Below are positions 52,087 to 62,232 of a DNA stretch of 64,000 nt, in pieces. The number at the start of each line of letters is the position of its first letter. Position 1 is the first letter of the stretch. A model generated the notes under the pieces. The model was not told where the DNA came from. It was given only the letters and a program-made list of their open reading frames with translations, and did not search any database. The DNA comes from Pullulanibacillus camelliae (GTDB lineage: Bacteria > Bacillota > Bacilli > Bacillales > Sporolactobacillaceae), in contig NZ_BMIR01000009.1 in assembly GCF_014642655.1 (NCBI RefSeq), forward strand, positions 62,001-126,000, given 5' to 3'. The position numbers and the translations under genes were made by a program.

Positions 52087-54410
52087 CAAATGAAACGCTA
52101 GATCTGTTTTCTGAAGAAAAAAAATATGTCAAAGGAACGCCTCACCACATTGTGTTTCGCAATGACGATAATGCGTATACCGTTCTGAGGATTCGAGTTC
52201 AAGAAACCAATGAAGCGATTGAATCTAAAGATATTGCGATTTTTGGTTACTTTCCAGTGATCCACCTCCATGAAAGTTATCAATTCTTTGGACAGCTAAA
52301 AAAACACCCCAAGTATGGCCAGCAATATGAAGTCACGCAATTTAGGAAGCTTCTTCCCCAATCCAAGGATGGTGTCGTTCAGTACCTCTCTGGTGAGTTA
52401 TTCCCCGGCATAGGACAAACGACAGCTGAACGTATCGTTGCGCACTTGGGAGAGAATGCCATCTCGAAGATTTTAAACCAACCGGAAGTGTTAAGCGAGG
52501 TGCCAAAACTTCAAGAGGACAAGGCCTTACAAATCGCTGAAACACTACTCGCGCACGAAGGGTTAGAAAAGGTGCTTATTGCACTTTCAGATTATGGGTT
52601 TGGTACGCAATTATCCACCAAAATTTATCAAACTTATGGGAATGAAGCCATCAGTATGATAGAAAGCAATCCCTATCAACTTGTGCAGGATATAGAAGGC
52701 GTTGGCTTTCAACGTGCCGATGAATTGGGCCGGCGGCTTGGTCTGATAGGGGATCATCCAGAGCGTATCCAGGCCGGCTGCTTGTATTGGCTGAACGAAA
52801 AGGCGATGAATGAAGGCCATGTGTATATGCCCTTTGAAGAAGTTATAGCAGGGGTTCAAGCGTTATTAACCATGAGTAAGGCCGAGGAAGTGAGCACGGA
52901 ATCTATTGAAAAAGAAATCAATATACTAGAAGAAGAAGGCTTATTGATTGTAGAAGGGGAGCATGTCTACCTTCCCTCCCTCTATTTTGCTGAAAAAGGC
53001 ATCGTTACAAGTATAAAAAAGTTGTCGGAACAAACTGATTTTGAAAGTGAGTTTTCTGAAAGTGAATTTCTTGAAGCACTAGGCGAGTTGGAAGAGCGCT
53101 TAAGCATTCAATATGCGCCTTCTCAAAAAGAAGCCATTCAAAAAGCGATTCAATCCCCGCTCATGCTTCTGACAGGGGGACCTGGTACAGGAAAAACCAC
53201 TGTTATTAAGGGAATTGTTGAGATCTTTGCTGAACTCCGTGGTCTTTCCTTAAATGAGAAGGAGTATAATCAAGACAACCCTTATCCGTTTATCTTAGCA
53301 GCACCAACAGGGCGGGCAGCAAAGCGTATGAGCGAATCAACAGGCCTTCCTGCTGTTACGATTCACCGGCTGCTTGGCTGGCGAGGTGGAAGTGGTTTTG
53401 ATCATGATGAAGAGCATCCTATTGAAGGAAAGCTGTTGATTATTGATGAAATGTCCATGGTTGATCTTTGGCTTGCTAATCAATTGTTTAAATCCTTGCC
53501 GCTTCCTATGCAAGTCATCATTGTTGGTGATGAGGATCAGCTGCCTTCGGTTGGCCCCGGGCAGGTGCTAAATGATTTCTTACACTCTGAAGTGATTCCA
53601 ACGGTCCGTTTAACGGATATTTATCGGCAGTCCGAGGATTCATCTATCATAGAGCTTGCTCACGAAATAAAAAAGGGTCAAGTCCCAAAAGAGCTTGCCA
53701 AACCTACAGGAGACCGTAGCTTTTTTAGCTGTCATCAAAATCAAATTGTAGATGTCGTTAGTCAGGTTTGCCAAAACGCTGTAAAAAAGGGCTATACACC
53801 TATGGACATTCAGGTATTAGCGCCTATTTATAGAGGAAATGCGGGCATTGATGCGATGAATCAAGCACTGCAAGAGCTCTTGAATCCAGAAAGTGAACAA
53901 AAACGGACATTGACGTTTGGGGACAAGCTGTATCGGACAGGAGATAAGGTTCTACAGCTTGTCAACAACCCCGATCAAGGTGTTTTTAATGGCGATATTG
54001 GTGAAGTGGTTGCCATCTTCAGAGCTAAGGAAACGACAGACAAAGAAGATCAGCTTGTTGTTTCTTTTGATGGGAAAGAGATCACTTATTTAAAACGGGA
54101 TTTGCATCAGATCACTTTGGCGTACTGCTGTTCAATTCACAAATCCCAAGGCAGTGAATTCCCGATTGTTGTGTTGCCCATCGTAAAAGGCTATCATCGA
54201 ATGCTCAGGCGCAATCTTATCTATACGGCCATCACGCGTAGTAAGTCATTTCTCATTTTATGTGGGGATGAACAGGCGTTCGCTTATTCTATTCAACAAA
54301 CCGACAGCGGTACAAGGCATTCGGCACTAAAGGATAAGCTTGTTGAGCGACTCCAATCAGTGGATGACGATTGGGAGGATGTCTTTATGTCTGAAGAAGG
54401 TGACGTATAA
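52083..54410 (+). CDS. recD2: ATP-dependent DNA helicase RecD2
   Basis: RecD2 is a 5'-3' superfamily 1B helicase found without RecBC, acting in repair and replication-fork maintenance. Its RecD2-specific N-terminal region (~1-340) carries helix-hairpin-helix-type segments (FPGIGQTTAERIVAHLG, IEGVGFQRADELGRRLGL). Motif I (LLTGGPGTGKTTVIKG) is at ~363-378, motif II (LLIIDEMSMVD) follows, and the C-terminal CCSIHKSQGSEFP and TAITRSKSFLILCGD motifs are intact. 775 residues. Confidence 0.95.
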   Translation: MTNETLDLFSEEKKYVKGTPHHIVFRNDDNAYTVLRIRVQETNEAIESKDIAIFGYFPVIHLHESYQFFGQLKKHPKYGQQYEVTQFRKLLPQSKDGVVQYLSGELFPGIGQTTAERIVAHLGENAISKILNQPEVLSEVPKLQEDKALQIAETLLAHEGLEKVLIALSDYGFGTQLSTKIYQTYGNEAISMIESNPYQLVQDIEGVGFQRADELGRRLGLIGDHPERIQAGCLYWLNEKAMNEGHVYMPFEEVIAGVQALLTMSKAEEVSTESIEKEINILEEEGLLIVEGEHVYLPSLYFAEKGIVTSIKKLSEQTDFESEFSESEFLEALGELEERLSIQYAPSQKEAIQKAIQSPLMLLTGGPGTGKTTVIKGIVEIFAELRGLSLNEKEYNQDNPYPFILAAPTGRAAKRMSESTGLPAVTIHRLLGWRGGSGFDHDEEHPIEGKLLIIDEMSMVDLWLANQLFKSLPLPMQVIIVGDEDQLPSVGPGQVLNDFLHSEVIPTVRLTDIYRQSEDSSIIELAHEIKKGQVPKELAKPTGDRSFFSCHQNQIVDVVSQVCQNAVKKGYTPMDIQVLAPIYRGNAGIDAMNQALQELLNPESEQKRTLTFGDKLYRTGDKVLQLVNNPDQGVFNGDIGEVVAIFRAKETTDKEDQLVVSFDGKEITYLKRDLHQITLAYCCSIHKSQGSEFPIVVLPIVKGYHRMLRRNLIYTAITRSKSFLILCGDEQAFAYSIQQTDSGTRHSALKDKLVERLQSVDDDWEDVFMSEEGDV

Positions 54411-54454
54411 CCTTTTGAAATTTGGACAAGATGCAATTAGAGGTGAAAAATTGT

Positions 54455-54640
54455 ATGCACTGTCCAAATTGTAAAAATAAAAATTTAGGGAAAATTGGTG
54501 TGAATCAGTTCTATTGTTGGGATTGTTTCATAGAATTAACACTCACCAATGGGCGCTTATCTCTAAACCAAGTGGAAGAGGACGGAAGTTTGACAACACT
54601 TGATGATTTATTCGAGGATCAAGAGCTTAACCTAGGTTAA
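54455..54640 (+). CDS. small zinc-ribbon protein (61 aa)
   Basis: The protein starts MHCPNCKNKNLGKIGVNQFY and has two CxxC pairs (CPNC, CWDC) 15-16 residues apart, typical of a single zinc ribbon. The C-terminus is acidic. I start at ATG 54455 behind GAGGTGA; TTG 54422 and GTG 54443 are in frame but poorly placed. I recall similar small ribbon proteins beside recD2 in other Bacillales but cannot name a family. Function unknown. Repeat R3 starts ~17 bp after the stop. Confidence 0.7.
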   Translation: MHCPNCKNKNLGKIGVNQFYCWDCFIELTLTNGRLSLNQVEEDGSLTTLDDLFEDQELNLG

Positions 54641-54656
54641 AAAATATAAAGTGACA

Positions 54657-55189
54657 AAGAGGCTGAGACAGAAGTCTTCAGCTCATAGAGGATCCGAACG
54701 CATCCACAATTTTGAAGGGATGCGTTCGGATTTTTAAGTGAGTCGTGAAGCGCTCCGTCAAACTACTCGCTTTCTGCGGTCCCCTCCTCAGGCCCGCATC
54801 AGGCGCTAGCTTTGGCGTTCGACGCACCACCGGGGTCCCCGAAAAGCGCTTTTTACTTTTTGGGGTGTATGGATGTGATGTTTTTAGTCGAGGTGCCTTA
54901 ATGGATGTGACACACTTAGCCGAAGTGCCTTGAAGAATGTAAGGCACCTAGACAACCCTTTTTAAGGGCTCCAACTATTTATGACTAAAAATCATCTGTT
55001 CCTGCGTCTACTCGTATCGCTTCGTTGTCAGCTTCCTCGGAACCACTCGAAGTTTATTCGTGAAGTAACGCTGGCCCCGTTCCTGCAGGAGTCTCCGTAT
55101 TTTAACCACGCATTTGTTTTCCTTAGCTTCTTTAAAAATCTTATCGTTCGGTATGAATGTGATCTCTTTTCGTTTTAGCCCCCCTCTTT
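54657..55189 (+). repeat. R3 dispersed repeat with terminator head, copy 3 (long)
   Basis: The head has the strongest hairpin of the family, ATCCGAACGCATCC (54692-54705) against GGATGCGTTCGGAT, with a T-run. The body includes CTCGCTTTCTGCGGTCCCCT, an inner part different from copy 1 (54780-54990, with GAGGTGCCTTAATGGATGTG and its near-copy GAAGTGCCTTGAAGAATGT), and the shared distal block CTGCAGGAGTCTCCGTATTT. Short open frames inside are not credible. Confidence 0.7.
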
Positions 55190-55545
55190 AATACTAATAG
55201 AATGTATAACTTCGCTGACGCTCATAAGTGTAACTTTTGCCTTCGCCCTCTAAGGCTTGCAGCCAACCTTAATGTGTGGTTTGGAAAAACACATCAGGGG
55301 TACCCAAAGGGTGCAACCTTAATGTGTGATTTGGAAAAACACATCAGGGGTGCCCAAAGGGTGCAACCTTAATGTGTGGTTTGGAAAAACACATCAGGGG
55401 TGCCCAAAGGGTGCAACCTTAATGCGTGATTTGGAAAAACACATCAGGGGTGCCCAAAGGGTGCAACCTTAATGCGTGATTAGGGAAATCACATCAGGCT
55501 GTGCTGAATGGAGCGGTGAAGTAGAAGCCAAGTTTTCTAATGTAA
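55190..55545 (+). repeat. R2 dispersed repeat with expanded core
   Basis: The left R2 part (ACTAATAGAATGTATAACTT, AAGTGTAACTTTTGCCTTCG, CTAAGGCTTGCAGCCAACCT) and right end (GTGAAGTAGAAGCCAAGTTT) are those of other R2 copies. Between them the core is multiplied into a tandem array (55265-55500). Confidence 0.8.
55265..55500 (+). repeat. 50-bp tandem array derived from the R2 core
   Basis: Units begin AACCTTAATG at 55265, 55315, 55365, 55415 and 55465: four full 50-bp units plus a partial fifth. Each contains TGTG(G/A)TTTGGAAAAACACA, ATCAGGGGTNCCCAAAGGGT and GC. The last unit has TGATTAGGGAAATCACATCA, i.e. the ancestral stem. There are no variable spacers, so this is not a CRISPR array. Confidence 0.92.
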
Positions 55546-55632
55546 AACATTTATAGGCATTAGAATAGCAATTTTGCTGTTTTATCATAACAGTGCAGCT
55601 TCTGAGGCAGACTATGCATTGGAGGGGTCATG

Positions 55633-56715
55633 ATGAAAAAATGGACGACTTTGGATTGGATGAAAAAATTAGCCGTTTTAATTCTCATTTTCTTAAACTG
55701 CTGGTTTCTCTTAAAGTTATTTCCCTATATTCTGCATGGATTTGATTATCTCATAAGAATTTTAGCACCATTTCTGATCGCGTGTTTGATCGCCTATCTG
55801 CTACATCCCTTAATTGAGGGTTTACATAAGCAAGGCTTGCCGAGACCACTAGCTATTTTAGTGATCTATCTTTTGTTTTTTGGTGCGGTGATCTTTGCCT
55901 GTATAAAAGGAGCACCGATCGTGATAGAAGAGCTAAAAAGCTTTGCAAAACAAGGTCCGCATCTTCAAGAAATGTATAAGGATAATGTCAATCATATTTA
56001 TTACGCTACTTCTGATTTTCCCGAAACGCTTCATGATCACTTTGATCGTATTCTTGGTTCATTAGAAAATGGTTTAAATCAGCTTGTGAAGCGCATTATC
56101 TTATGGATACAAGGTCTGTTTAAATCCATTTTTACCATTTTGCTCATTCCGTTTATTGTCTTTTATTTATTAAAGGATTTTGCAGGAGTGAAAAATTGGT
56201 TAAATCGCCATGTGCCAACTCGATTTAGGGATTCTGGACGAGTGCTCGCGACAGAGATTGATGAATCTTTAGGCAGTTATATCAGAGGGCAGTTACTCGT
56301 CTGTCTTGTTGTCGCCATTGTCTCTATTATCGGATTATGGATCTTGCATATTCCTTATGCCCTTCTATTGGGCATTTTCATAGGAATTACCGACATTATT
56401 CCCTACTTTGGCCCTGTGATTGGCGCTGTGCCCGCTTTGCTTGTGGCGGTGACGCTGTCTATGAAAAAAGTCATCTTTGTCTTGTTATTAATATTGATTG
56501 TACAATTCCTAGAAGGGAATATTTTTAGTCCGTTAATCGTTGGGAAAAGTGTGCATATTCACCCGATCTTTATCATGCTCGCATTAGTTATAGGCGGAGA
56601 TATAGCAGGGGTTGTTGGCATGCTGATTGCTGTGCCCATCTTTGTGATTCTTCGTGTTTTTATCATCCACTTTATGAAATATCGAAAAAAAATTGACAAT
56701 CAACAGGAGACATGA
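55633..56715 (+). CDS. yrrI: AI-2E (PerM) family transporter, YrrI-like
   Basis: The 360-residue protein has about eight membrane helices and the family hallmarks LIRILAPFLIACLIAYLLHP near the N-terminus, LLIPFIVFYLLKDF, YIRGQLLVCLVVAIVSIIGL, GITDIIPYFGPVIGAVPAL and HPIFIMLALVIGGDIAGVVG. Family members export varied substrates; the substrate here is unknown. ATG 55633 is best spaced from GGAGGGG (ATG 55630 adjoins it). The alaS promoter overlaps its 3' end. Confidence 0.9.
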   Translation: MKKWTTLDWMKKLAVLILIFLNCWFLLKLFPYILHGFDYLIRILAPFLIACLIAYLLHPLIEGLHKQGLPRPLAILVIYLLFFGAVIFACIKGAPIVIEELKSFAKQGPHLQEMYKDNVNHIYYATSDFPETLHDHFDRILGSLENGLNQLVKRIILWIQGLFKSIFTILLIPFIVFYLLKDFAGVKNWLNRHVPTRFRDSGRVLATEIDESLGSYIRGQLLVCLVVAIVSIIGLWILHIPYALLLGIFIGITDIIPYFGPVIGAVPALLVAVTLSMKKVIFVLLLILIVQFLEGNIFSPLIVGKSVHIHPIFIMLALVIGGDIAGVVGMLIAVPIFVILRVFIIHFMKYRKKIDNQQET

Positions 56716-56722
56716 CTATAAT
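56693..56722 (+). promoter_or_regulatory. sigma-A promoter of the alaS T-box transcript
   Basis: TTGACA (56693-56698) and TATAAT (56717-56722), consensus on both boxes, 18-bp spacer. It overlaps the yrrI stop codon. Confidence 0.75.
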
Positions 56723-56727
56723 CTGTG

Positions 56728-57001
56728 TATAAGATATGACTGTTAACGATAAATAGCGTCAATACGGTGAAGGAGTTAATCATTGATCCGACCCTGACAG
56801 AAAAGGATTCCAAGGCTGAGAGAATCCAGGTGTAACGATTGGTGAGTGCCACTCTTGAAGTGCAATTAATACCTGCCGGGGACACCCGTTATCATGTAGC
56901 TGAAGGTGATAAACCATTTCTTTAGTGGGAAATGCGTTTATAACTAGGGTGGTATCGCGTGAGATTATAGCTCTCGTCCCTGCTTGGGATGGGGGCTTTT
57001 T
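56728..57001 (+). promoter_or_regulatory. T-box riboswitch leader of alaS (alanine, probable GCC specifier)
   Basis: The T-box sequence AGGGTGGTATCGCG is at 56945-56958. The terminator pairs AGCTCTCGTCCC (56969-56980) with GGGATGGGGGCT (56986-56997), then Ts. The base of stem I may be ACGGTG/CACCCGT, placing CCT-GCC-G (GCC at 56875-56877) in the specifier position for alanine. The T-box is certain; the specifier is tentative. Confidence 0.88.
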
Positions 57002-57056
57002 GCATTATAACGCCTAGACTGATCGACTCGTTAACGCTTAGAAGGAGGAAGTATGC

Positions 57057-59693
57057 ATGAAAAGGTTAAGTTCAAAACAAGTGCGGCAAATGTTTCTAGA
57101 TTTTTTTAAAGAGAAGGGCCACCGTGTTGAGCCAAGTGCCTCTCTTATTCCTCATGAAGATCCAACCCTGCTTTGGATCAATAGTGGTGTGGCTACATTA
57201 AAAAAGTATTTTGATGGACGGGTGGTCCCAGAAAATCCTAGAATCGTTAATGCCCAAAAAGCGATTCGCACTAATGATATTGAAAATGTAGGATACACTG
57301 CAAGGCACCACACCTTCTTTGAAATGTTGGGGAATTTCTCAATTGGTGATTATTTTAAAGAGGAAGCTATCACATGGGCCTGGGAATTTTTAACCAGTGA
57401 CAAATGGATTGGTTTTGAACCTGAACGCTTATCAGTGACGATTCATCCAGAGGACGATGAGGCATTTGAGTTATGGCATAAAAGGATTGGTCTTCCTAAA
57501 GAGCGCATTATACGCTTAGAGGAAAACTTTTGGGACATTGGTGAGGGGCCAAGTGGACCGAATACGGAGATTTTCTATGATCGAGGCGAAGCTTATGGCA
57601 ATAATCCCGATGATCCGGAGCTTTACCCGGGTGGAGAAAATGAGCGCTATCTTGAAGTGTGGAATCTCGTGTTTTCGCAGTTTAACCACAATCCAGATGG
57701 GAGCTATACACCACTTCCAAAGAAAAACATTGATACGGGAATGGGCCTTGAGCGTATGGTCTCGATTATTCAAGAGGCTAAGACCAATTTTGATACGGAC
57801 TTATTCATCCCATTGATCAAGCGCATTGAAGAGATCAGTGGTGAACAGTATGGAAAGTCTACTGAAAAGGATATCGCCTTTAAAGTGATTGCTGACCATG
57901 TGCGGGCGGTCTCCTTTGCCGTTTCTGACGGTGCCTTGCCCTCGAATGAAGGTCGTGGCTATGTTCTAAGACGCCTTATCCGCCGAGCCGTCCGCTTTGC
58001 GATGGAGCTCAATATAGAAAAGCCCTTTATGTACGAGCTTGTACCGCTAATTTCTGAGATTATGGGTGAATTTTATGATGTGCTTGAAAGCAAAACGGGT
58101 CTTGTTCAGAAGATCATTCGTACGGAAGAGGAACGCTTTCATGAAACACTCCATGACGGCTTAGCGATATTGGAGAATGTGATTGAAAAGGCAGCAGCGG
58201 CTGGAGAAACGGTGATTGCCGGTGCAGATGTGTTTAAGCTATATGATACCTTCGGCTTCCCAGTTGAGTTGACAGAGGAATATGCCGAAAAAGCTGGTTT
58301 AGTTATCGATCATGACGGCTTTGAAAAGGAATTGGCAGCTCAGCGGGAAAGAGCGAGACAGGCCCGGCAAACAACAGATTCTATGCAGGTACAGGATGAT
58401 ACGCTGCGCGATATCACGGTGGCCAGTGATTTTGTGGGCTACTCTGAGCATGAAGTGTCTTCAACGGTTTCAGTCATTGTCAAAGGCAATGACCTTGTCG
58501 ATTTCGCTCAGACAGGTGATGAGATCAAAGTGATTTTAGACGTCACCCCTTTTTATGCGGAAAGCGGTGGACAAATTGCTGATAAAGGCATGCTGACGAA
58601 TCAAGACACCGAGCTGCTTGTTCAAGAGGTCAAAAAGGCACCTAACGGTCAGCATTTGCACACTGTTCTTGTAAATAAAGGTCATGTCAAAAAAGGCGAT
58701 GTCTTTGTTGCAACCGTCCAATCTGAACGCAGAGCGGACACAGAAAAGAATCATACCGCTACTCATCTCCTGCATCAAGCTTTGAAAGATGTTCTTGGCA
58801 CGCACGTCAATCAAGCAGGGTCCTTAGTCGCTCCAGAAAGACTTCGATTTGACTTTACTCATTTTGACAAAGTCAATGATGAGGAGCTTGCTCGAGTTGA
58901 AGAGATTGTCAATCAAAAGATATGGGCCAAGCTGCCTGTTAACATTTTTCAAAAAAATATTGCTGAAGCGAAAGCGATGGGGGCAATGGCGCTATTTGGT
59001 GAAAAATACGGCGACATCGTTCGGGTCGTTCAAATCGGGGATTACAGCTTGGAGCTTTGTGGCGGTTGCCATGTGGCGAATACGTCTGAAATCGGCTTGT
59101 TTAAAATCGTAGCGGAAGCAGGAATCGGTGCAGGCACGCGTCGTATTGAAGCTGTAACAGGGAAAGCAGCCTTTACATTGCTCAATGAGCGTCTCAAGGA
59201 TCTTCAGCATATCGCTTCCTTGTTAAAAACGACGATTGACGGTATTCCCGATCGAATTGAAGGATTATCTCAGCAAATTCATCAATTGGAAAAGGAAAAA
59301 GAGTCCTTAACAGCGAAATTAGGTAATACAGAGCTCAACGACATCAAACAGTCTATTAAAAAGATAGAAGGTGTTTCGGTTGTCGCGCGTAAAATTGAGG
59401 GTCAAGATATGAATGGATTGCGTGCCATGGTTGATAAAATTAAAGAGCAGCTGCAGTCCGTTGTGGTTGTGCTGGCTTCTGTTAGTGGCGAAAAGGTCAA
59501 TATTGCCAGCGGGGTGACGGATGATCTCGTTAAAAAAGGCTATCATGCAGGTAAGTTAGTGAAGGAAGTTGCGACACGTTGTGGTGGCGGTGGCGGTGGA
59601 CGCCCAGATATGGCACAAGCTGGTGGTAAGAATCCCCAAGCGCTTGACAATGCGCTTCATTATGTAGAACAATGGGTGTCAGAGCAGTCCTAA
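57057..59693 (+). CDS. alaS: alanine--tRNA ligase
   Basis: Class II AlaRS. The N-terminal catalytic domain has [38 protein letters not shown] and [20 protein letters not shown]. The editing domain has [17 protein letters not shown] and [15 protein letters not shown] (zinc ligands). The C-terminal DHHA1/C-Ala domain carries the glycine loop [16 protein letters not shown]. It has 878 residues, the same as B. subtilis. ATG 57057 follows AGAAGGAGG. ireB-ruvX-yrzB follow closely. Confidence 0.98.
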   Translation: MKRLSSKQVRQMFLDFFKEKGHRVEPSASLIPHEDPTLLWINSGVATLKKYFDGRVVPENPRIVNAQKAIRTNDIENVGYTARHHTFFEMLGNFSIGDYFKEEAITWAWEFLTSDKWIGFEPERLSVTIHPEDDEAFELWHKRIGLPKERIIRLEENFWDIGEGPSGPNTEIFYDRGEAYGNNPDDPELYPGGENERYLEVWNLVFSQFNHNPDGSYTPLPKKNIDTGMGLERMVSIIQEAKTNFDTDLFIPLIKRIEEISGEQYGKSTEKDIAFKVIADHVRAVSFAVSDGALPSNEGRGYVLRRLIRRAVRFAMELNIEKPFMYELVPLISEIMGEFYDVLESKTGLVQKIIRTEEERFHETLHDGLAILENVIEKAAAAGETVIAGADVFKLYDTFGFPVELTEEYAEKAGLVIDHDGFEKELAAQRERARQARQTTDSMQVQDDTLRDITVASDFVGYSEHEVSSTVSVIVKGNDLVDFAQTGDEIKVILDVTPFYAESGGQIADKGMLTNQDTELLVQEVKKAPNGQHLHTVLVNKGHVKKGDVFVATVQSERRADTEKNHTATHLLHQALKDVLGTHVNQAGSLVAPERLRFDFTHFDKVNDEELARVEEIVNQKIWAKLPVNIFQKNIAEAKAMGAMALFGEKYGDIVRVVQIGDYSLELCGGCHVANTSEIGLFKIVAEAGIGAGTRRIEAVTGKAAFTLLNERLKDLQHIASLLKTTIDGIPDRIEGLSQQIHQLEKEKESLTAKLGNTELNDIKQSIKKIEGVSVVARKIEGQDMNGLRAMVDKIKEQLQSVVVVLASVSGEKVNIASGVTDDLVKKGYHAGKLVKEVATRCGGGGGGRPDMAQAGGKNPQALDNALHYVEQWVSEQS

Positions 59694-59720
59694 TTATTCC
59701 AAGATGAGGGGGGACCCGAA

Positions 59721-59984
59721 ATGGACAAAACAATGCAATTTAAATTCTTTGATGAACCTGATCGCAATGATGTCAAAGATGTCTTATTAAAGGTTCATCA
59801 AGCTTTACAGGATAAGGGATATAATCCGATCAATCAAATCGTTGGTTATTTATTGTCAGGTGATCCAGCTTATATTCCCCGCCATCAGGATGCTCGTAAT
59901 CTCATTCGTAAAATTGAACGCGATGAGATTATTGAAGAGCTAGTGACGACTTATTTAGAGAAGCATCGCGAGGAAGATCTATGA
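59721..59984 (+). CDS. yrzL: IreB family regulatory phosphoprotein (YrzL)
   Basis: The 87-residue protein ([58 protein letters not shown]) is of the IreB/UPF0297 family. In Enterococcus faecalis IreB is a threonine phosphoprotein target of the IreK kinase and affects cephalosporin resistance; a Thr is present at residue 4 here. It overlaps ruvX by four bases. Start behind GAGGGGGGACCCGAA. Confidence 0.94.
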   Translation: MDKTMQFKFFDEPDRNDVKDVLLKVHQALQDKGYNPINQIVGYLLSGDPAYIPRHQDARNLIRKIERDEIIEELVTTYLEKHREEDL

Positions 59985-60415
59985 GAGTGATGGGGCTCGA
60001 TTACGGAACGAAAACCGTAGGCATTGCGATCAGTGATGCACTAGGGCTGACAGCTCAAGGTATTGAAACCATTCATTATGAGCAGCATAAGAGACATGTG
60101 CTTTATAATCGAATTGGTGAATTGGCTGAGGCCTATGACGTCTCTCGTTTTGTTGTCGGACTTCCAAAAAATATGAATGGCACCATTGGTGAACGTGGAG
60201 AGGCTTGCCAACACTTTGCGAAACAAATAAGTGAGCGCTTTGGCAAGCCCGTTGAGATGTATGACGAACGCTTGACAACCATGGCTGCCGAGAGAATATT
60301 AATCGAGGCGGATGTCAGTCGTAAAAAGAGAAAAAAGGTCATTGATAAAGCCGCTGCTGTATTAATTTTGCAAGGGTATTTAGATCGTAATGGAAATGGA
60401 GTGTCGCTAGAATGA
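59981..60415 (+). CDS. ruvX: RuvX/YqgF family Holliday junction resolvase-like protein
   Basis: RuvX has an RNase H-like fold; proposed roles are 16S rRNA 5'-end maturation and junction resolution. The sequence [19 protein letters not shown] carries the first catalytic Asp; [17 protein letters not shown] and [17 protein letters not shown] provide others. 144 residues. It overlaps ireB and the DUF1292 gene by four bases on each side, a tight three-gene unit behind alaS. Confidence 0.94.
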   Translation: MRVMGLDYGTKTVGIAISDALGLTAQGIETIHYEQHKRHVLYNRIGELAEAYDVSRFVVGLPKNMNGTIGERGEACQHFAKQISERFGKPVEMYDERLTTMAAERILIEADVSRKKRKKVIDKAAAVLILQGYLDRNGNGVSLE

Positions 60416-60705
60416 CGCATACACATGATGAAGATCAAGAGCGTATCATAATTCCAGACGAAGAGGGTGAAGAGCATCTCTTTGATATTCTCTTTACCTT
60501 TGATGTTGACGAAACTGGAAAATCCTATATGGTTGTTCAGCCTGTAGAATCCTCTGAAGAGGATGAGGAGGATGAGGCCGAGGTATTCGGTTTCAGATAT
60601 GAAGATGTCGACGGCGAATTCAATCTTTACCCGATTGAAACGGACGAGGAATGGGACATTGTTGAGGAAATGTTAAATACCTTTGCTGACAATGAAGACC
60701 TTTAG
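60412..60705 (+). CDS. yrzB: DUF1292 family protein YrzB
   Basis: A 97-residue, very acidic protein ([40 protein letters not shown]) of the DUF1292/UPF0473 family, always found behind ruvX in Firmicutes. Function unknown. Starts within the ruvX stop. A terminator follows at 60734. Confidence 0.92.
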   Translation: MTHTHDEDQERIIIPDEEGEEHLFDILFTFDVDETGKSYMVVQPVESSEEDEEDEAEVFGFRYEDVDGEFNLYPIETDEEWDIVEEMLNTFADNEDL

Positions 60706-60733
60706 ACGAATATAAATTTACAGATAGACACAA

Positions 60734-60758
60734 GGCTCCCTTATTCGGGGAGCTTTTT
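60734..60758 (+). terminator. intrinsic terminator of the alaS-yrzB group
   Basis: GGCTCCC and GGGGAGCT arms around TTATTC, followed by five Ts. Confidence 0.82.
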
Positions 60759-60887
60759 GGTTGCCTTGCTTATACGTTTTGGAGTGCAGATGTCTTTTTT
60801 TAGGTGCTACCTTTTATACCCTGGCAATGGGAATGATAAAGGAAGGAAAGAAAAAAGACGAAAATTGTAATATTCTCTCAAGATTCC

Positions 60888-60915
60888 TCGACTTTTTACT
60901 ATCTTATAGTATAAT
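60888..60915 (+). promoter_or_regulatory. sigma-A type promoter of mltG
   Basis: TCGACT (60888-60893) and a perfect TATAAT (60910-60915), spacer 16 bp, 29 bp before the start codon. Confidence 0.55.
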
Positions 60916-60944
60916 GGATTAGGAAATTGAAAGGGGCGTTCTTA

Positions 60945-62084
60945 TTGGGAGAATCACAAGACCAATTCAACAAGCTAAAGGAGCGGGCGAATGAAGCGCA
61001 GCTTGTGAGAAAAATTGTCTTTATCATCGTCATCGCGCTCGCGATTATTATTATAGGCGGCATCACTTTCATTTTTTATTATATTCATCATTCTTTAGCC
61101 CCAGTGAGTTCTTCTAGTGATAAAAAAATTGTCGTTGCGATTCCAAGTGGAACTTCGGTTGAGGGAATTGGAGATCTGCTAGAATCCAAAGGACTTATTC
61201 ATAGTAGTCCAGTTTTTCGCTATTATGCTAAATATAAAAATCAAACCGATTTTAAAGCGGGAATCTACCAGTTTTCTCCCTCAATGTCTGTTAAGGATGT
61301 CATTCAGAAAATGGAGAATGGCGATGTCGACCGTCAAGCAGCACTAACTGTTGTGATACCAGAAGGCTTTACCGTTTCCCAAATTACAGAGCGGATTGCT
61401 AAAAAAACGGGGATGAGTACTAAAGCAATCCATGACAAGCTGACAAATCGCGATTATATTAAGACGCATTACATGAAGAAATATCCTTTCTTAAAGGATG
61501 CCATTTTAGATAAAAAGATTAAATCACCATTGGAAGGCTATCTGTTCCCTGCGACATATGGCTATGATAAGAAAAAGCCGAATTTGGATACCATCATTGA
61601 TAAAATGTTGGATAAGACCCAGACGATATTGAATAAATATCAAAAACAGATCAATACTAATTCTTTAGGTTCGGTGCATAAGATTCTAACCATGGCATCT
61701 ATCGTAGAACGAGAAGCAAGTCAGCCAGAGGATCGTCAAAAGGTAGCGGGAGTGTTTTATAACCGCATCAATAAAGGCATGCCTTTACAGAGTGATATCA
61801 CGGTGCTATACGCCTTAGGAAGCTCAAAACAGAAGGTAACCTACAAGGATACAGAAGTGAGCTCACCATATAACACATATCATCAAAAGGGCTTGCCAAT
61901 TGGCCCGATCAATAACCCGAGTGAGGCTTCCATCAGTGCTGTTCTGAATCCAGCAGATATTTCAGATTTGTATTTTTATGCGCGGCCAAATGGCAAAATT
62001 ATTTATACTAAAACACTTGCAGAACACGATAAAGTGGTGAATAAGTATAAGCATGAATGGGATAACGTCAAAAAAGAGGAGTAG
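60945..62084 (+). CDS. mltG: endolytic peptidoglycan transglycosylase MltG (YceG-like)
   Basis: MltG cleaves nascent glycan strands and is thought to set strand length in the elongasome. A membrane segment at ~24-48 (IVFIIVIALAIIIIGGITFI) anchors an extracellular YceG domain with a LysM-like N-terminal part (VVAIPSGTSVEGIGDLLESK). The catalytic Glu lies in TMASIVEREASQPEDRQ. SPYNTYHQKGLPIGPINNPS is the family signature near the C-terminus. I start at TTG 60945, about eight bases after AAAGGGG; another in-frame TTG at 60927 precedes that site. 379 residues. Confidence 0.93.
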   Translation: MGESQDQFNKLKERANEAQLVRKIVFIIVIALAIIIIGGITFIFYYIHHSLAPVSSSSDKKIVVAIPSGTSVEGIGDLLESKGLIHSSPVFRYYAKYKNQTDFKAGIYQFSPSMSVKDVIQKMENGDVDRQAALTVVIPEGFTVSQITERIAKKTGMSTKAIHDKLTNRDYIKTHYMKKYPFLKDAILDKKIKSPLEGYLFPATYGYDKKKPNLDTIIDKMLDKTQTILNKYQKQINTNSLGSVHKILTMASIVEREASQPEDRQKVAGVFYNRINKGMPLQSDITVLYALGSSKQKVTYKDTEVSSPYNTYHQKGLPIGPINNPSEASISAVLNPADISDLYFYARPNGKIIYTKTLAEHDKVVNKYKHEWDNVKKEE

Positions 62085-62103
62085 CGTTTGCTCCTCTTTT
62101 CCC
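62073..62103 (+). terminator. intrinsic terminator of mltG
   Basis: AAAGAGGAG and CTCCTCTTTT arms; the 5' arm lies in the last codons of mltG. Confidence 0.75.
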
Positions 62104-62232
62104 TGTATAATCTGTATAAATTGAAGTCACATACAAGATGAGGCGGTAATCATAGTGCAGGTTTTGATTGTCATTTTCGGATGATTCGACGCATTTAAAA
62201 GCACAAGCATTTGTAAGAAGGGATTAAATCGC

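Noticed and set aside
54745-54933. 62-codon frame behind the zinc-ribbon gene
   Set aside because: It lies wholly inside repeat R3, which differs between copies by insertions that break the frame.
55265-55500. Possible CRISPR array
   Set aside because: The 50-bp units are contiguous and nearly identical over their full length, with no variable spacers and no cas genes nearby. They derive from the R2 core.
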